Shown here in pieces: positions 24,031 through 33,076 of a stretch of 36,522 nt of DNA (its first letter is position 1; each line of letters starts with the position of its first letter). Source of the DNA: an uncultured Ferrovum sp. (GTDB lineage Bacteria > Pseudomonadota > Gammaproteobacteria > Burkholderiales > Ferrovaceae); contig CAIPBT010000197.1 in assembly GCA_903863375.1 (NCBI GenBank), positions 1-36,522 of the forward strand. Direction: 5' to 3'. The notes beneath the pieces were generated by a model. The model worked only from the letters and a program-made list of their open reading frames with translations. It was not told the DNA's origin and made no database searches. The translations under genes and the position numbers were made by a program.

Positions 24031-27000
24031 ATGTCCCTTGCCAGCCCGCCGTCCTCACGTCCCCTGCACCCGACTGCGGAGCACCTCTGCCTGCACGGCC
24101 GGAACAGCAGCGTGATTCTTGAACTGGTGCCCGGCGAAGCGCCGCTCTGGCGCTACTGGGGTGCGCGCCTGCCGGCGGATGCCCGGCCCGACTGTCGTCT
24201 GCGCGGCACCCGTCCCCTGCCTAGCTTCAGCCTGGAGTTTGACCAGCCCCTCACCGTACTGCCAACCTTTGGCGTGGGTTGGTTCCATCACAGCGCCCTG
24301 CTGGCGCACCGGGCAGGACAGGCGTTTGCCCAGGCCTTTCAGGATTGCGTCGTGCAATGGCTGGTGCCCGACGAAGCGGTCAGCCTGACCCTGACCGATG
24401 CCGTTGCCGAACTGGAAACCTGCCTGACCCTGCGGCTGGATCCGACCAGCGACGTGCTGTCCATCCACACCACCCTGCGCAATCTGGGCAGCCAGCCGCT
24501 CGAGGTGCAATGGCTGGCGGCAGCCACCCTGCCCCTGCCAGACCACTGCGACACGGTACGCTCCTACGCCGGCCAGCACATGCACGAATTCCTGCTGCAG
24601 ACCGATACGCTGAGCCGCACCCAGTGGCGCCGCGAGAGCCGACGGGGCCGCACCTCGCACGACTGCTTTCCGGGCGCGGTGGTGACCACGCCCGGCAGCA
24701 CCGCCGCTGCCGGGCTGGTCTACGGTGCCCATCTCGCCTGGTCTGGCAATCATCAGCAGACCATCGAATGGCTGCCCGATGGCCGCTACCAATGGCAACT
24801 GGGCGAATGGCTGGCGCCCGGCGAGGGACTGTTGGCGCCCGGCGCCTGCCTGCGCACGCCAGAGGTAGTGGCCACCTTGTCCACCGCCGGACTGGATGGC
24901 CTGGCCGCCAATTTCCATGCCGAACTGCGTCGGCGGGTGCCCTGGCCCGGTGGCCAGATGGCGCCTCGGCCGGTCCATCTCAATACGTGGGAGGGCTTCT
25001 ATTTCGATGTCCACCCCAAGCCGGTGATGGCGCTGGCCACCGCCGCAGCCAGGCTTGGCGTGGAACGGTTTGTGCTCGATGACGGGTGGTTTCATGGTCG
25101 TCACCACGACCGCGCGGCGCTGGGCGACTGGTGGCCGGACGAGACCAAGTTTCCGCATGGCCTCGCCCCCCTGATTGCCCATGTCAACGATCTGGGCATG
25201 TCCTTCGGGCTCTGGGTGGAACCGGAAATGGTCAACCCCGACAGCGACCTCTATCGTGCGCATCCTGAGTGGGCGCTGGCGCTGGCGGGACGCCCGGTGC
25301 TGACTGCTCGCAACCAGCTGGTGCTGGACCTGTCGCGCCGGGAGGTTGCCGACTACCTGTTCGGCAAGCTGTCGGCACTGCTGACAGCCCATCCCATCAC
25401 CTACCTGAAATGGGATCACAACCGTGACCTGACCACGGCGGGGCTGGCCAACGGTCTGCCCGGCTATCGCGCTCAGGTACACGCCGTCTATGTCCTGCTC
25501 GACCGGCTGCGCACGGCCCACCCGGACGTGGAGATCGAAAGCTGCTCTGGCGGCGGTGGGCGGATCGATTTCGGCATCCTGCGCCACACCCATCGCACCT
25601 GGGCCAGTGATTGCATCGATGCGCTGTCGCGCCTGCAGACCCAGGCCGGGTTCCTGCAATTCTTTCCGCCCGAGATCCTGGGAGCGCACGTCGGCACTGC
25701 ACCAGCGCATACCACCGGACGATCGCAAGGCATGTCCTTCCGCTGTGCGGTCGCGCTCCCGGGGCATTTCGGCGTGGAACTCGACGCCCGCCACCTCGCT
25801 ACCGACGAGACGGCCGCCCTGCAGGCCTGGATCGCCACCTACAAGCTGCTGCGCGACCGCCTGCACCGCGGCCACGTCTGGCACGGCGACGCCGGGGACG
25901 GCATCGTCTGGCAGATGCATGGCGACGCGAGCGGGCAACGATGGGTCTTGCTCGCGTACCGGATTGCGCCCAGCACCTTCCGCTACGCGCCGGCGATCCG
26001 CCTGCCCATGCTGCAGCCCGACGCCCAGTATCGGGTGCGCGAATGCCTGCCACTGGGCAGCAGCACCTGGACCGGTCGCCAGAGCAGCGCTGCCTTCTTC
26101 GAGCAACTGGCGACACCAGACGGCCAGCGCATCGCCGGGGCCTGGCTGATGCATGCCGGCTTGCCGACGCCCCGATGTCATGCCGAGACCGCGTTCATCG
26201 TCGAGATCGACCGGCTGGATGCCGAAGCGCCAACCACCCTCGTCGCGCCGGGCACGACCGGAGCGTCTGGCGCAACTGGTGCAACCGGCGCAACTGGTGC
26301 AAGGGCCAGCGCCGCAGCCACTGCCACTGCCACTGCCACTAACGTTCCACTGGTGCACCGGCGGCGCAACCTGCTCAATGGCGATTGGGTGCTGGTCTCG
26401 CCACACCGCAACCTGCGGCCCTGGCAGGGGCAGCAGGAAGTCCAGGAGTCCCCGACGGCCGTGCATCACGATCCGGCCTGCTATCTGTGCGCCGGCAACA
26501 CGCGTATCACGGGCGAGGTCAACCCGGCCTATGCCGGCCCCTATGCCTTCACCAACGATTTCCCGGCACTCTTGCCGGCATCGAACGCTGACGATGACCG
26601 GACAGCCGCGCCGCCAGCGGCGGACGATTTCGCGGCAGCACAGGCACCGGCAGGCGAGTTACCGGCGGCCACGCTGACCCCGGGCGATGACCGGAAGGCC
26701 GCTGCCGACCTGTTCGTGGCCGAGCCGGTACATGGCACTGCCCGGGTGGTCTGCTTCTCGCCCGACCATGCCGCCACGCTAGGTACCCTGCCGGTCGATG
26801 CGATTGCCGCCGTGGTCCGTACCTGGATGGCCGAATCGGCTGCCCTCGGGGCGACCTACCGCTGGGTACAGGTCTTTGAAAACAAGGGGGCCATGATGGG
26901 CTGCTCGAATCCCCATCCCCACAGCCAGATCTGGGCGCAAGACACCCTGCCCCGGGAGGCCGAGCGGGAGGATGCGGCGCAGCGGGCCTGGCTCACAACC

Positions 27001-27525
27001 CACCACCGCCCTCTGCTGCTGCAGGTCGCCGAGGCCGAAATCGACGCCGGCGCCCGGGTGGTCTGCTGCAACGATGACTGGCTGGTGATCGTGCCCTGGT
27101 GGGCCGCCTGGCCCTTCGAGACGCTGCTGCTGCCACGCTTCGCGGTGCAACGGCTGCAGGACCTCGCGCTCTCGGCGGTGCTCAGCCTGGCCACCATCCT
27201 GGCCGATCTGGCGCGCCGCTATGACCAGCTGTTTGCCTGCAGCTTTCCCTACACCATGGGTTGGCACGGCGCACCGAACGGATCCGCGACCACGGAGCAG
27301 CACTGGCAACTGCATGCCCATTTCCTGCCCCCCTTGCTGCGGTCGGCCACCGTGCGCAAATTCATGGTGGGCTACGAGCTCCTGGCCGAAGCCCAGCGCG
27401 ACCTGACGCCAGAGGATGCCGCGCAACGCCTGCGCGCCCTGCCCGGTCTCGGTGATCCTGGTGGTGCTGCTGACACGGGTGCCCCTGCCCATGTCGGCCG
27501 CAACACCGGAGGGACCGCGCCATGA
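24031..27525 (+). CDS. GH36 alpha-galactosidase fused to GalT
   Basis: A 1164-residue, apparently natural two-enzyme fusion. Residues 1 to about 730 form a complete GH36 alpha-galactosidase (raffinose/melibiose type): DDGWFHGRHHDRAALGDWW, the nucleophile D462 in KWDHNR, ESCSGGGGRIDFG, and the acid/base D527 in WASDCID. A Gly/Ala/Thr linker spans about 731-770. Residues 771 to about 1140 form a complete galactose-1-phosphate uridylyltransferase: zinc cysteines C817 and C820 in CYLCAGN, and HPH at 962-964 with the uridylylated His964. The GalT part carries an extra acidic Ala/Pro-rich insert near 850-885. No signal peptide is seen, so it acts in the cytoplasm. No ribosome-binding site or ATG exists at the junction for separate GalT translation. 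It overlaps galK by ATGA. Confidence 0.93.
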   Translation: MSLASPPSSRPLHPTAEHLCLHGRNSSVILELVPGEAPLWRYWGARLPADARPDCRLRGTRPLPSFSLEFDQPLTVLPTFGVGWFHHSALLAHRAGQAFAQAFQDCVVQWLVPDEAVSLTLTDAVAELETCLTLRLDPTSDVLSIHTTLRNLGSQPLEVQWLAAATLPLPDHCDTVRSYAGQHMHEFLLQTDTLSRTQWRRESRRGRTSHDCFPGAVVTTPGSTAAAGLVYGAHLAWSGNHQQTIEWLPDGRYQWQLGEWLAPGEGLLAPGACLRTPEVVATLSTAGLDGLAANFHAELRRRVPWPGGQMAPRPVHLNTWEGFYFDVHPKPVMALATAAARLGVERFVLDDGWFHGRHHDRAALGDWWPDETKFPHGLAPLIAHVNDLGMSFGLWVEPEMVNPDSDLYRAHPEWALALAGRPVLTARNQLVLDLSRREVADYLFGKLSALLTAHPITYLKWDHNRDLTTAGLANGLPGYRAQVHAVYVLLDRLRTAHPDVEIESCSGGGGRIDFGILRHTHRTWASDCIDALSRLQTQAGFLQFFPPEILGAHVGTAPAHTTGRSQGMSFRCAVALPGHFGVELDARHLATDETAALQAWIATYKLLRDRLHRGHVWHGDAGDGIVWQMHGDASGQRWVLLAYRIAPSTFRYAPAIRLPMLQPDAQYRVRECLPLGSSTWTGRQSSAAFFEQLATPDGQRIAGAWLMHAGLPTPRCHAETAFIVEIDRLDAEAPTTLVAPGTTGASGATGATGATGARASAAATATATATNVPLVHRRRNLLNGDWVLVSPHRNLRPWQGQQEVQESPTAVHHDPACYLCAGNTRITGEVNPAYAGPYAFTNDFPALLPASNADDDRTAAPPAADDFAAAQAPAGELPAATLTPGDDRKAAADLFVAEPVHGTARVVCFSPDHAATLGTLPVDAIAAVVRTWMAESAALGATYRWVQVFENKGAMMGCSNPHPHSQIWAQDTLPREAEREDAAQRAWLTTHHRPLLLQVAEAEIDAGARVVCCNDDWLVIVPWWAAWPFETLLLPRFAVQRLQDLALSAVLSLATILADLARRYDQLFACSFPYTMGWHGAPNGSATTEQHWQLHAHFLPPLLRSATVRKFMVGYELLAEAQRDLTPEDAAQRLRALPGLGDPGGAADTGAPAHVGRNTGGTAP
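26269..26340 (+). repeat. In-frame repeats encoding the fusion linker
   Basis: A 16-bp sequence (GGCGCAACTGGTGCAA) occurs at 26269 and 26287 with an 18-bp period, giving Gly-Ala-Thr triplets. GCCACT is then repeated four times at 26317-26340, giving alternating Ala-Thr. Together they encode the linker between alpha-galactosidase and GalT. Confidence 0.9.
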
Positions 27526-28745
27526 CAGCTTCCACATCCCTTCTGCAAGAGCGGGGGCGCGATGGTTTCCGACACACCTTCGGCAGCGCACCGGCCTGGA
27601 TGGCCTTGGCACCGGGTCGGGTCAACCTGATCGGCGAACACACCGACTACAACGATGGCTTCGTGCTGCCCTGTGCCCTGCCCTTCCAGACCATCGTGGC
27701 GGCAGGTCCTCGCACCGATCGCCAGGTCCGCGTGCGCGCCCTTGACCTTGGCGATGCACTCGACACCTTTTCGCTGGACCAGCCGCCGCAGCCGCTCGGT
27801 CAGGGCGACTGGCGCGATTATGTGCGCGGCATGCTGCTCGCCCTGGATGCGACACTGGCCCTGCCCCACGGGCTTGACCTGACCATCGCCGGCGATGTGC
27901 CACACGGCGCCGGCCTGTCCTCTTCGGCCTCGCTGATGGTTGCCCTGGGAACCCTGGTGCGCGCCCTGTTCGGCCACCCGCCAGATCCCGTGGGGGTGGC
28001 CCAGCTGGCGCGTCTGGCCGAGAACCAGTTCGTCGGTTGCCAGTGCGGCATCATGGACCAACTGGCCTCCGCCTGTGGTGCGGCCGACCACGCCGTCCTG
28101 CTCGACTGTCGCGATCTGGCCGTGCGCCTGGTGCGCCTGCCACCGGACTGCCAGCTGATGATCCTGCATTCGCGCGTGCGCCGCGGTCTGGTCGACAGTG
28201 CCTACAACCAGCGACGACAACAATGCGAACAGGCAGCCCGTCATTTCGGCGTGCGCGCCCTGCGCGACGTGAGCGAGCAGCAGATCGCCGATGCCCGTCC
28301 GCTGCTCGACCCGGTGGTCTGGCGGCGCGCCCGTCATGTGGTCAGCGAGAATGCCCGGGTATGGCAGGCGGCCGACGCCTTGCCGGTGGGCGATCTGACC
28401 CGGATGGCGAGCCTGATGTCGGCGTCCCACCAGTCGATGCGTGATGATTTCGAAATCACGGTGCCGGCGATTGATCAGCTGGTGGCGATTGTCACCGCGG
28501 TGCTGGCGAGCCAGGGTGGCGCGCGCATGACCGGCGGCGGCTTTGGCGGCTGCGTGGTGGCCTTGGTGCCAACCGACGCGGTCCCTGCCGTGACGGCCGC
28601 CGTGGCGCGTCACTACCGCTCCCCGGAAGGGGCCAACGCGCAGGTCCATGTGTGCACGGCAGCCTCCGGCGCGCGCGCCGTGGCCCTCGGGGCTGCCGAA
28701 CCCGAACCCACCGATCCCAACCCAGCCCCGCGGAGCCCCTCATGA
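27522..28745 (+). CDS. galK: Galactokinase
   Basis: A 407-residue GHMP-family kinase that phosphorylates alpha-D-galactose at C1 with ATP, giving the substrate of the fused GalT. The galactokinase signature GRVNLIGEHTDYNDG lies at 32-46 (R33, E39), the ATP-binding loop GAGLSSSASL near 130-140, the catalytic base D179 in GIMDQLAS, and motif 3 MTGGGFGGC near 345. The start overlaps the end of the fusion gene (ATGA), and its own stop overlaps the next ATG in the same way, so the three genes are tightly coupled. A Pro-rich tail of about 15 residues extends the C terminus. No galE or galM is in the operon. Confidence 0.96.
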   Translation: MTASTSLLQERGRDGFRHTFGSAPAWMALAPGRVNLIGEHTDYNDGFVLPCALPFQTIVAAGPRTDRQVRVRALDLGDALDTFSLDQPPQPLGQGDWRDYVRGMLLALDATLALPHGLDLTIAGDVPHGAGLSSSASLMVALGTLVRALFGHPPDPVGVAQLARLAENQFVGCQCGIMDQLASACGAADHAVLLDCRDLAVRLVRLPPDCQLMILHSRVRRGLVDSAYNQRRQQCEQAARHFGVRALRDVSEQQIADARPLLDPVVWRRARHVVSENARVWQAADALPVGDLTRMASLMSASHQSMRDDFEITVPAIDQLVAIVTAVLASQGGARMTGGGFGGCVVALVPTDAVPAVTAAVARHYRSPEGANAQVHVCTAASGARAVALGAAEPEPTDPNPAPRSPS

Positions 28746-30070
28746 CGCCGGAGATCGCCAGCAAACCCCGGCTCAGCCTGGGGCGCATCGTGCAGATGAA
28801 CCTGGGTTTTCTAGGCTTGCAGTTCAGCTTCGGCCTGCAGCAAAGCAATATGGGACCGATCTACAGCTATCTCGGGGCGGACGAAGCCGCACTGCCTTTG
28901 CTGCAACTGGCCGGGCCGATCACCGGATTGCTGGTGCAGCCGATCGTGGGTGCCCTGTCGGACCGCAGCCTCTCGCGCCTGGGGCGGCGCACCCCCTATT
29001 TCCTGCTCGGCGCCGTGCTGTGCAGCGTGGCCTTGCTGTGCATGCCCTACGCCTCCAGCATCCTGATGGCCGCGAGCCTGCTGTGGATCCTCGATGCCGC
29101 CAACAACATCACCATGGAGCCTTATCGCGCCTACGTCAGCGACCGGCTCGACCGCGAGCAGCATGCCACCGGCTTCCTGGTGCAGAGCGCCTGTACCGGC
29201 ATCGCGCAGACCCTGTCCTATCTGTCACCCACCCTGCTGGTGGCGCTGGGCATGAGCCGCAATGCGCTGGACGCCAACCACATTCCCGCGATCACCCGGG
29301 TGTCGTTCGCGATTGGTGCCGTGCTTTCGTTCTCCACCATTGTGTGGTCGATCTGGCGCGTGCCGGAGCTGCCGATATCAGCCGACGAACGCAAGCACCT
29401 GCAGTCGCAGCCGCGCTCCTTCGCCGCCGCCCTGCGCGAAATCTGGGCGGCGATCGTCGAGATGCCGCAGGCCATGCGTCAGATGGCGTGGATGAAGCTG
29501 TTCCAGTGGTATGGCCTGTGCAGCTACTGGACGTATGCCACCTACTCGATGGCGCGCAGCGTCTACCACACGGCAGACGCCGGTACACCGGCCTTCCGCG
29601 AGGCGGTGCTGACCGCTGGCCAGGCCGGGGCGTTCTACAACTTCATGGCGTTTGCCGCGACCCTGCTGCTGATTCCGGCCAGCCGGCGCATCGGCCCCAG
29701 GATCAGCCACGCCTGCTGTCTGACCGCAGGCGGCATCGCGATGCTGGCCATTCCGGAAATCGGCAGCAAGGGTTGGATGTTCCTGCCGATGATCGGCATG
29801 GGCTTCTGTTGGGGCAGCATGATGGGCAACCCCTATGTGATGCTGGCAGGCAGCATTCCGGCAGCGCGCACCGGAGTCTACATGGGCATCTTCAACATGA
29901 TGATTGTGATCCCATTGCTGCTGAACGGCCTGACCATTCCGTTGCTTTACCACTCGGTGCTGGCCGGCGACCCCCGCAATGTGATGCGTCTGAGTGGTGT
30001 GCTGCTGGTCTGCGCGGCGCTCGCCACGCTGCGCATCCGCCTGTCGGCGCCGGCCAGGGCCGCCGCTTGA
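28742..30070 (+). CDS. MFS sugar transporter, SuxC-like
   Basis: A 442-residue inner-membrane transporter with about 12 hydrophobic segments. The loop SDRSLSRLGRRTPYFLLGA between helices 2 and 3 is typical of the MFS/GPH-like group that includes Xanthomonas SuxC and Caulobacter MalA, and distantly plant sucrose carriers. ANNITMEPYRAYVSDRL near 120 is another conserved segment. The likely substrate is an alpha-galactoside or sucrose, brought in with a proton; this is inferred from family and operon. It begins within the galK stop codon (ATGA), which supports translational coupling, and ends 46 bp from the convergent GH32 gene. The transporter is last in the operon with the fusion enzyme and galactokinase. 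Confidence 0.9.
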   Translation: MTPEIASKPRLSLGRIVQMNLGFLGLQFSFGLQQSNMGPIYSYLGADEAALPLLQLAGPITGLLVQPIVGALSDRSLSRLGRRTPYFLLGAVLCSVALLCMPYASSILMAASLLWILDAANNITMEPYRAYVSDRLDREQHATGFLVQSACTGIAQTLSYLSPTLLVALGMSRNALDANHIPAITRVSFAIGAVLSFSTIVWSIWRVPELPISADERKHLQSQPRSFAAALREIWAAIVEMPQAMRQMAWMKLFQWYGLCSYWTYATYSMARSVYHTADAGTPAFREAVLTAGQAGAFYNFMAFAATLLLIPASRRIGPRISHACCLTAGGIAMLAIPEIGSKGWMFLPMIGMGFCWGSMMGNPYVMLAGSIPAARTGVYMGIFNMMIVIPLLLNGLTIPLLYHSVLAGDPRNVMRLSGVLLVCAALATLRIRLSAPARAAA

Positions 30071-30116
30071 AAGTCGCTACCCGACACCGTTGACGCGGGT
30101 GGTGGCAGGCGACGGT

Positions 30117-31685
30117 TCAAGCCATCGGAAAGATCCGCAGCACGTCCAGGTACACCGGACCATCGCTCGACCACAGGTACAGGCTGAGGCTGTCCGCCGC
30201 CGGGATGATCCGTTCCGATATCCAGCGACGGCCATCCTGGGTGAACACCTCGACCGAGCTGGCATCCAGCAGCACGCGCAGGCGCACAACCCCGTCCACC
30301 GGCCGAGGATAGGGCGCATGACGGCGCCCGGCATAGGGTGCAAAGGTCGGCAGGAAGCCTGAGTGCGCCCGATCCAGGAACAGTCGGGCCGAGTCAGCCT
30401 GGTATCCGGCCCAGGTTCCGCTGGCCGGGCCCAGACCTGAGTCCCCTGCTTCTCCCGAGACGCCCGATTGTCCGGTGGCCCTGGTTTCTCCAGTGACTCC
30501 GGATTCTCCAGAAACCCCGGCGGCCCCTGGCGCACTGGCGCGCAGCACCAGGCCGGCGCTGGCCTGCGAATCCGGGGCGAAGCGCAGCACCAGTTCGATA
30601 TCGAGCGCCGAGGCGTCGATTCCTTCCGGCAAGGCCAGGCACTGATAGCCATGGATGGGTTGGTCGCGCAGCTCCAGCAGCAGGGCGCCCCGCCGTGCGG
30701 TGATGGCAGGCACGGGCTGCTGCAGCAGCTCCAGACCATCGGCCGACCGGCCCAGGGACAGGGTGCGCGGCACGGACATTTGCCCCCGCCAGGGTGCCGT
30801 TGGCAGTTCCCGGGCGTAGACATGGTTGTCCAGCCAGCCAAGCCAGACCGCCTGCCCGGCCGAGGCCGGCAGGTTGGCCCAGGATGCTGCGGCATAAAAA
30901 TCCATGCCCCAGTCAACCCACGCGCCCTGTCCATCATCGGCCTGAAAGCGCACGCCATCGAACTCGCCAAACCAGACGCGCGCCCCGGCGCTGCCGGCCA
31001 CATGCCCCTCAAAAATGTCGATTTTCAGAACCCATACCAGCCGCTCGGCCGCGCTGCCCTGCGCCGGCAAGGTGAGCGGAATCAGGTCGGGACATTCCCA
31101 GATGCCGTCGCCCGTCTGGGTCGGCCCGAAATCGCTGAGATGGGTCCAGTCGCGCAAGTTGACCGACCCATAAAAGCTCGCCATACGCAGATCAGACCGC
31201 ACGGTGAGCATCACCCAGCGCGCAGACGGGCCATGCCAGAACACTTTCGGATCGCGGAAATGGGCCACGCCCAGGTCGAGCACCGGGTTGCCCGCCCACT
31301 TGGTCCAGGTGCGCCCACGATCCACGCTCCAGGCGAGATTCTGCACCTGGTGCTCCGGCGGCCGCTGGGCAGACCCGGTGTAGAGGGCCACCAGGGCGGT
31401 TTCACCGGGGGCCGCCAGCCCGGCGGTGTTGTGATGGTCCACCACAATGCTGCCGGAAAACGCCATCCAGTCGGCATCCTCCGGGATGGCCACCGGCAGC
31501 TCCTGCCAATGGGTCAGATCCGGGCTGACGGCATGGCCCCAGCTCATGTGACCCCAGACATCTCCATGCGGGTTGTACTGGAAAAACAGGTGGTACTCGC
31601 CATCCAGCCACACCAGGCCATTCGGATCGTTGATCCAGTTCTGGCGGGGTGAAAAATGGAACCGGGGCCGCAACAGGTCGGACAT
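30117..31685 (-). CDS. GH32 sucrose/fructan hydrolase
   Basis: A 522-residue glycoside hydrolase family 32 enzyme. The five-bladed propeller holds the three catalytic acids: D20 in WINDPNG (nucleophile), D145 in FRDPKVFW, and E197 in ECPDL (acid/base). A C-terminal beta-sandwich follows, interrupted at residues 386-423 by about ten Gly-X-Y triplets. There is no signal peptide, so it acts in the cytoplasm, splitting sucrose or beta-fructosides such as raffinose to fructose. Family motifs do not separate invertase from levanase or sucrose-6-phosphate hydrolase; absence of PTS genes favours unphosphorylated substrate. The start ATG shares one base with the TGA of the upstream MFS gene (TGATG), so it is translationally coupled. 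Confidence 0.93.
   Translation of the reverse strand: MSDLLRPRFHFSPRQNWINDPNGLVWLDGEYHLFFQYNPHGDVWGHMSWGHAVSPDLTHWQELPVAIPEDADWMAFSGSIVVDHHNTAGLAAPGETALVALYTGSAQRPPEHQVQNLAWSVDRGRTWTKWAGNPVLDLGVAHFRDPKVFWHGPSARWVMLTVRSDLRMASFYGSVNLRDWTHLSDFGPTQTGDGIWECPDLIPLTLPAQGSAAERLVWVLKIDIFEGHVAGSAGARVWFGEFDGVRFQADDGQGAWVDWGMDFYAAASWANLPASAGQAVWLGWLDNHVYARELPTAPWRGQMSVPRTLSLGRSADGLELLQQPVPAITARRGALLLELRDQPIHGYQCLALPEGIDASALDIELVLRFAPDSQASAGLVLRASAPGAAGVSGESGVTGETRATGQSGVSGEAGDSGLGPASGTWAGYQADSARLFLDRAHSGFLPTFAPYAGRRHAPYPRPVDGVVRLRVLLDASSVEVFTQDGRRWISERIIPAADSLSLYLWSSDGPVYLDVLRIFPMA
30417..30530 (-). repeat. Gly-X-Y-encoding repeat in the GH32 gene
   Basis: Imperfect 9-bp-periodic DNA encodes residues 386-423 of the GH32 enzyme, where Gly occurs at every third position for about eleven triplets with one break (Arg). 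It resembles the Gly-Ala-Thr linker of the GH36-GalT fusion. Confidence 0.8.
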
Positions 31686-32998
31686 CAGGAGAAGCTCGAA
31701 AAGGACACAGGCCGCTGCCGGGCAGACAGACCGAACAGCGCGATGCCGACGTAGCACACCACTGGCACAGCCAGCGCATGATGCAGCCCGCCAGCATCGG
31801 CCACCGCACCGGCAAGCACAGGGACCACGGCACCGCCCACAATGGCCATGCTGAGCAATCCCGACGCCTGTGCGGCTCGCCCCGGCACGTCCTCGACCGC
31901 GAGCGAGAAAATGGTCGGAAACATGATCGAGTTGCAAAAGCCGATTGCCAGGATGCACACGGCTGCCAGCTGACCGTGCGCGAGCACGCCAAGACTGGCG
32001 AGCAGCCCCGCCATCACGGCAAAGGCACTGAGCATCAACCCGGGGTTGATCCGGCCCAGCAAGGCCGCCCCGACGAAGCGGCCGACCATGGCCAGCCCCC
32101 AGTAAATGGCGACCATCGAGCCAGCCTGCTGGGCGCCGATGCCCAACACCGAGCCTTGCATCAGGTAATTCGCCACCATGCTGCCGATCGCCACCTCGGC
32201 GCCAACGTACAGGAAGATGCCCAGCGTGCCGAACATCAGGCGCGCATTGCCGAGCAGACTGGTCGCGGGTGCGCTGCCCCGGCCCTGGTCAGTGTCAGTG
32301 CCGGCGCCTTCGCCCGCCTGTGGTCGTGGCGCCCAGCCGCGACACGTCCAGCAGAACACAGCCAACGCGATCAGCACCGCGCAGATACCCAGAAAAGGTG
32401 CCTGTACCGAGCGGCCCTCCACCTGGCGCAAGGCCGCCAGAGCAGCGGCATCGAGATGGGCCGCGTCGGGCGTCACCAGCTGGCCCTTCAGGATGAAGGC
32501 CGCGCCGAACAGGGGACCAACCGTGGTGGCCAGGGAATTGAAGGCCTGCGCCAGCGTCAGGCGCGCCGAGGCGCGGGCAGGATCTCCCACGGTGGTGGCC
32601 AGCGGATTGACGGCCACCTGAACGATGGTGACGCCAGCGGCGAGCGTGAACAGGGCAGCCAGGAACGCGGGATAGCTGCCGATCTCGGCGGCCGGCGTGA
32701 AGGCGGCGCAGCCCAGTGCCATGATCACAAGCCCCAGGGTGACGCTTTGCAGATAGCCCGTGCGCGTGACCAGTCGCGCGGCGGGCAGCGAGACGATGAA
32801 GTAGGCCCCGAAAAAACAGAACTGGGTGAGCATCACCTCGGTGTAGGACAACGAGAACAGTGCCTTGAGTTTTGGCACCAGGGTATCCACCAGCACCGTG
32901 CAGAAGCCGAAGGCAAAGAACAGCGCCATCACGAGCGCGATCACGCGGCGGGCGGGGGCGGCATCCTGTGCGCCGGGGGACAGGGGGGTGACGGTCAT
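31685..32998 (-). CDS. FucP/GluP-type MFS sugar transporter
   Basis: A 437-residue inner-membrane protein with about 12 hydrophobic segments. It belongs to the FHS group (fucose/glucose/galactose:H+ symporters): FFAFGFCTVLVDTLVPKLKALFSLSYTEVMLTQFCFFGAYF near the N terminus and VQVAVNPLATTVGDPARASARLTLAQAFNSLATTVGP near 130-165. A hydrophilic loop (about 225-250) is Gly/Ala/Asp-rich. It may carry a hexose such as fructose, glucose or galactose, or sucrose; the sequence does not decide. The ATG at 32998 has GAGGAG 7 bp upstream. It is third in the minus-strand operon, after the halogenase-family gene (78-bp gap), and is coupled to GH32. Confidence 0.9.
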   Translation of the reverse strand: MTVTPLSPGAQDAAPARRVIALVMALFFAFGFCTVLVDTLVPKLKALFSLSYTEVMLTQFCFFGAYFIVSLPAARLVTRTGYLQSVTLGLVIMALGCAAFTPAAEIGSYPAFLAALFTLAAGVTIVQVAVNPLATTVGDPARASARLTLAQAFNSLATTVGPLFGAAFILKGQLVTPDAAHLDAAALAALRQVEGRSVQAPFLGICAVLIALAVFCWTCRGWAPRPQAGEGAGTDTDQGRGSAPATSLLGNARLMFGTLGIFLYVGAEVAIGSMVANYLMQGSVLGIGAQQAGSMVAIYWGLAMVGRFVGAALLGRINPGLMLSAFAVMAGLLASLGVLAHGQLAAVCILAIGFCNSIMFPTIFSLAVEDVPGRAAQASGLLSMAIVGGAVVPVLAGAVADAGGLHHALAVPVVCYVGIALFGLSARQRPVSFSSFS

Positions 32999-33076
32999 GC
33001 TAGCTCCTCTTGTTATTATTGCCCGTTCTGGTGCTGCTGTTTTGGTGCGGATGCCCGGGCGACAGGGGCCCTGCCC

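Noticed and set aside
26341-26420. A separate start for the GalT part of the fusion
   Set aside because: No in-frame ATG and no ribosome-binding site occur at the junction; an in-frame GTG codon in LVHRRR is not preceded by a Shine-Dalgarno sequence.
24055-26469. An 804-codon minus-strand frame opposite the alpha-galactosidase
   Set aside because: It is fully antisense to a gene with clear catalytic motifs, has no recognisable domain and has shadow-like composition (rich in Arg, Gly and Gln).
30067-30116. A bidirectional terminator between the convergent sugar operons
   Set aside because: Only 5-bp complementary segments (ACCCG/CGGGT, ACCGT/ACGGT) at long spacing were found, with no T-tracts.
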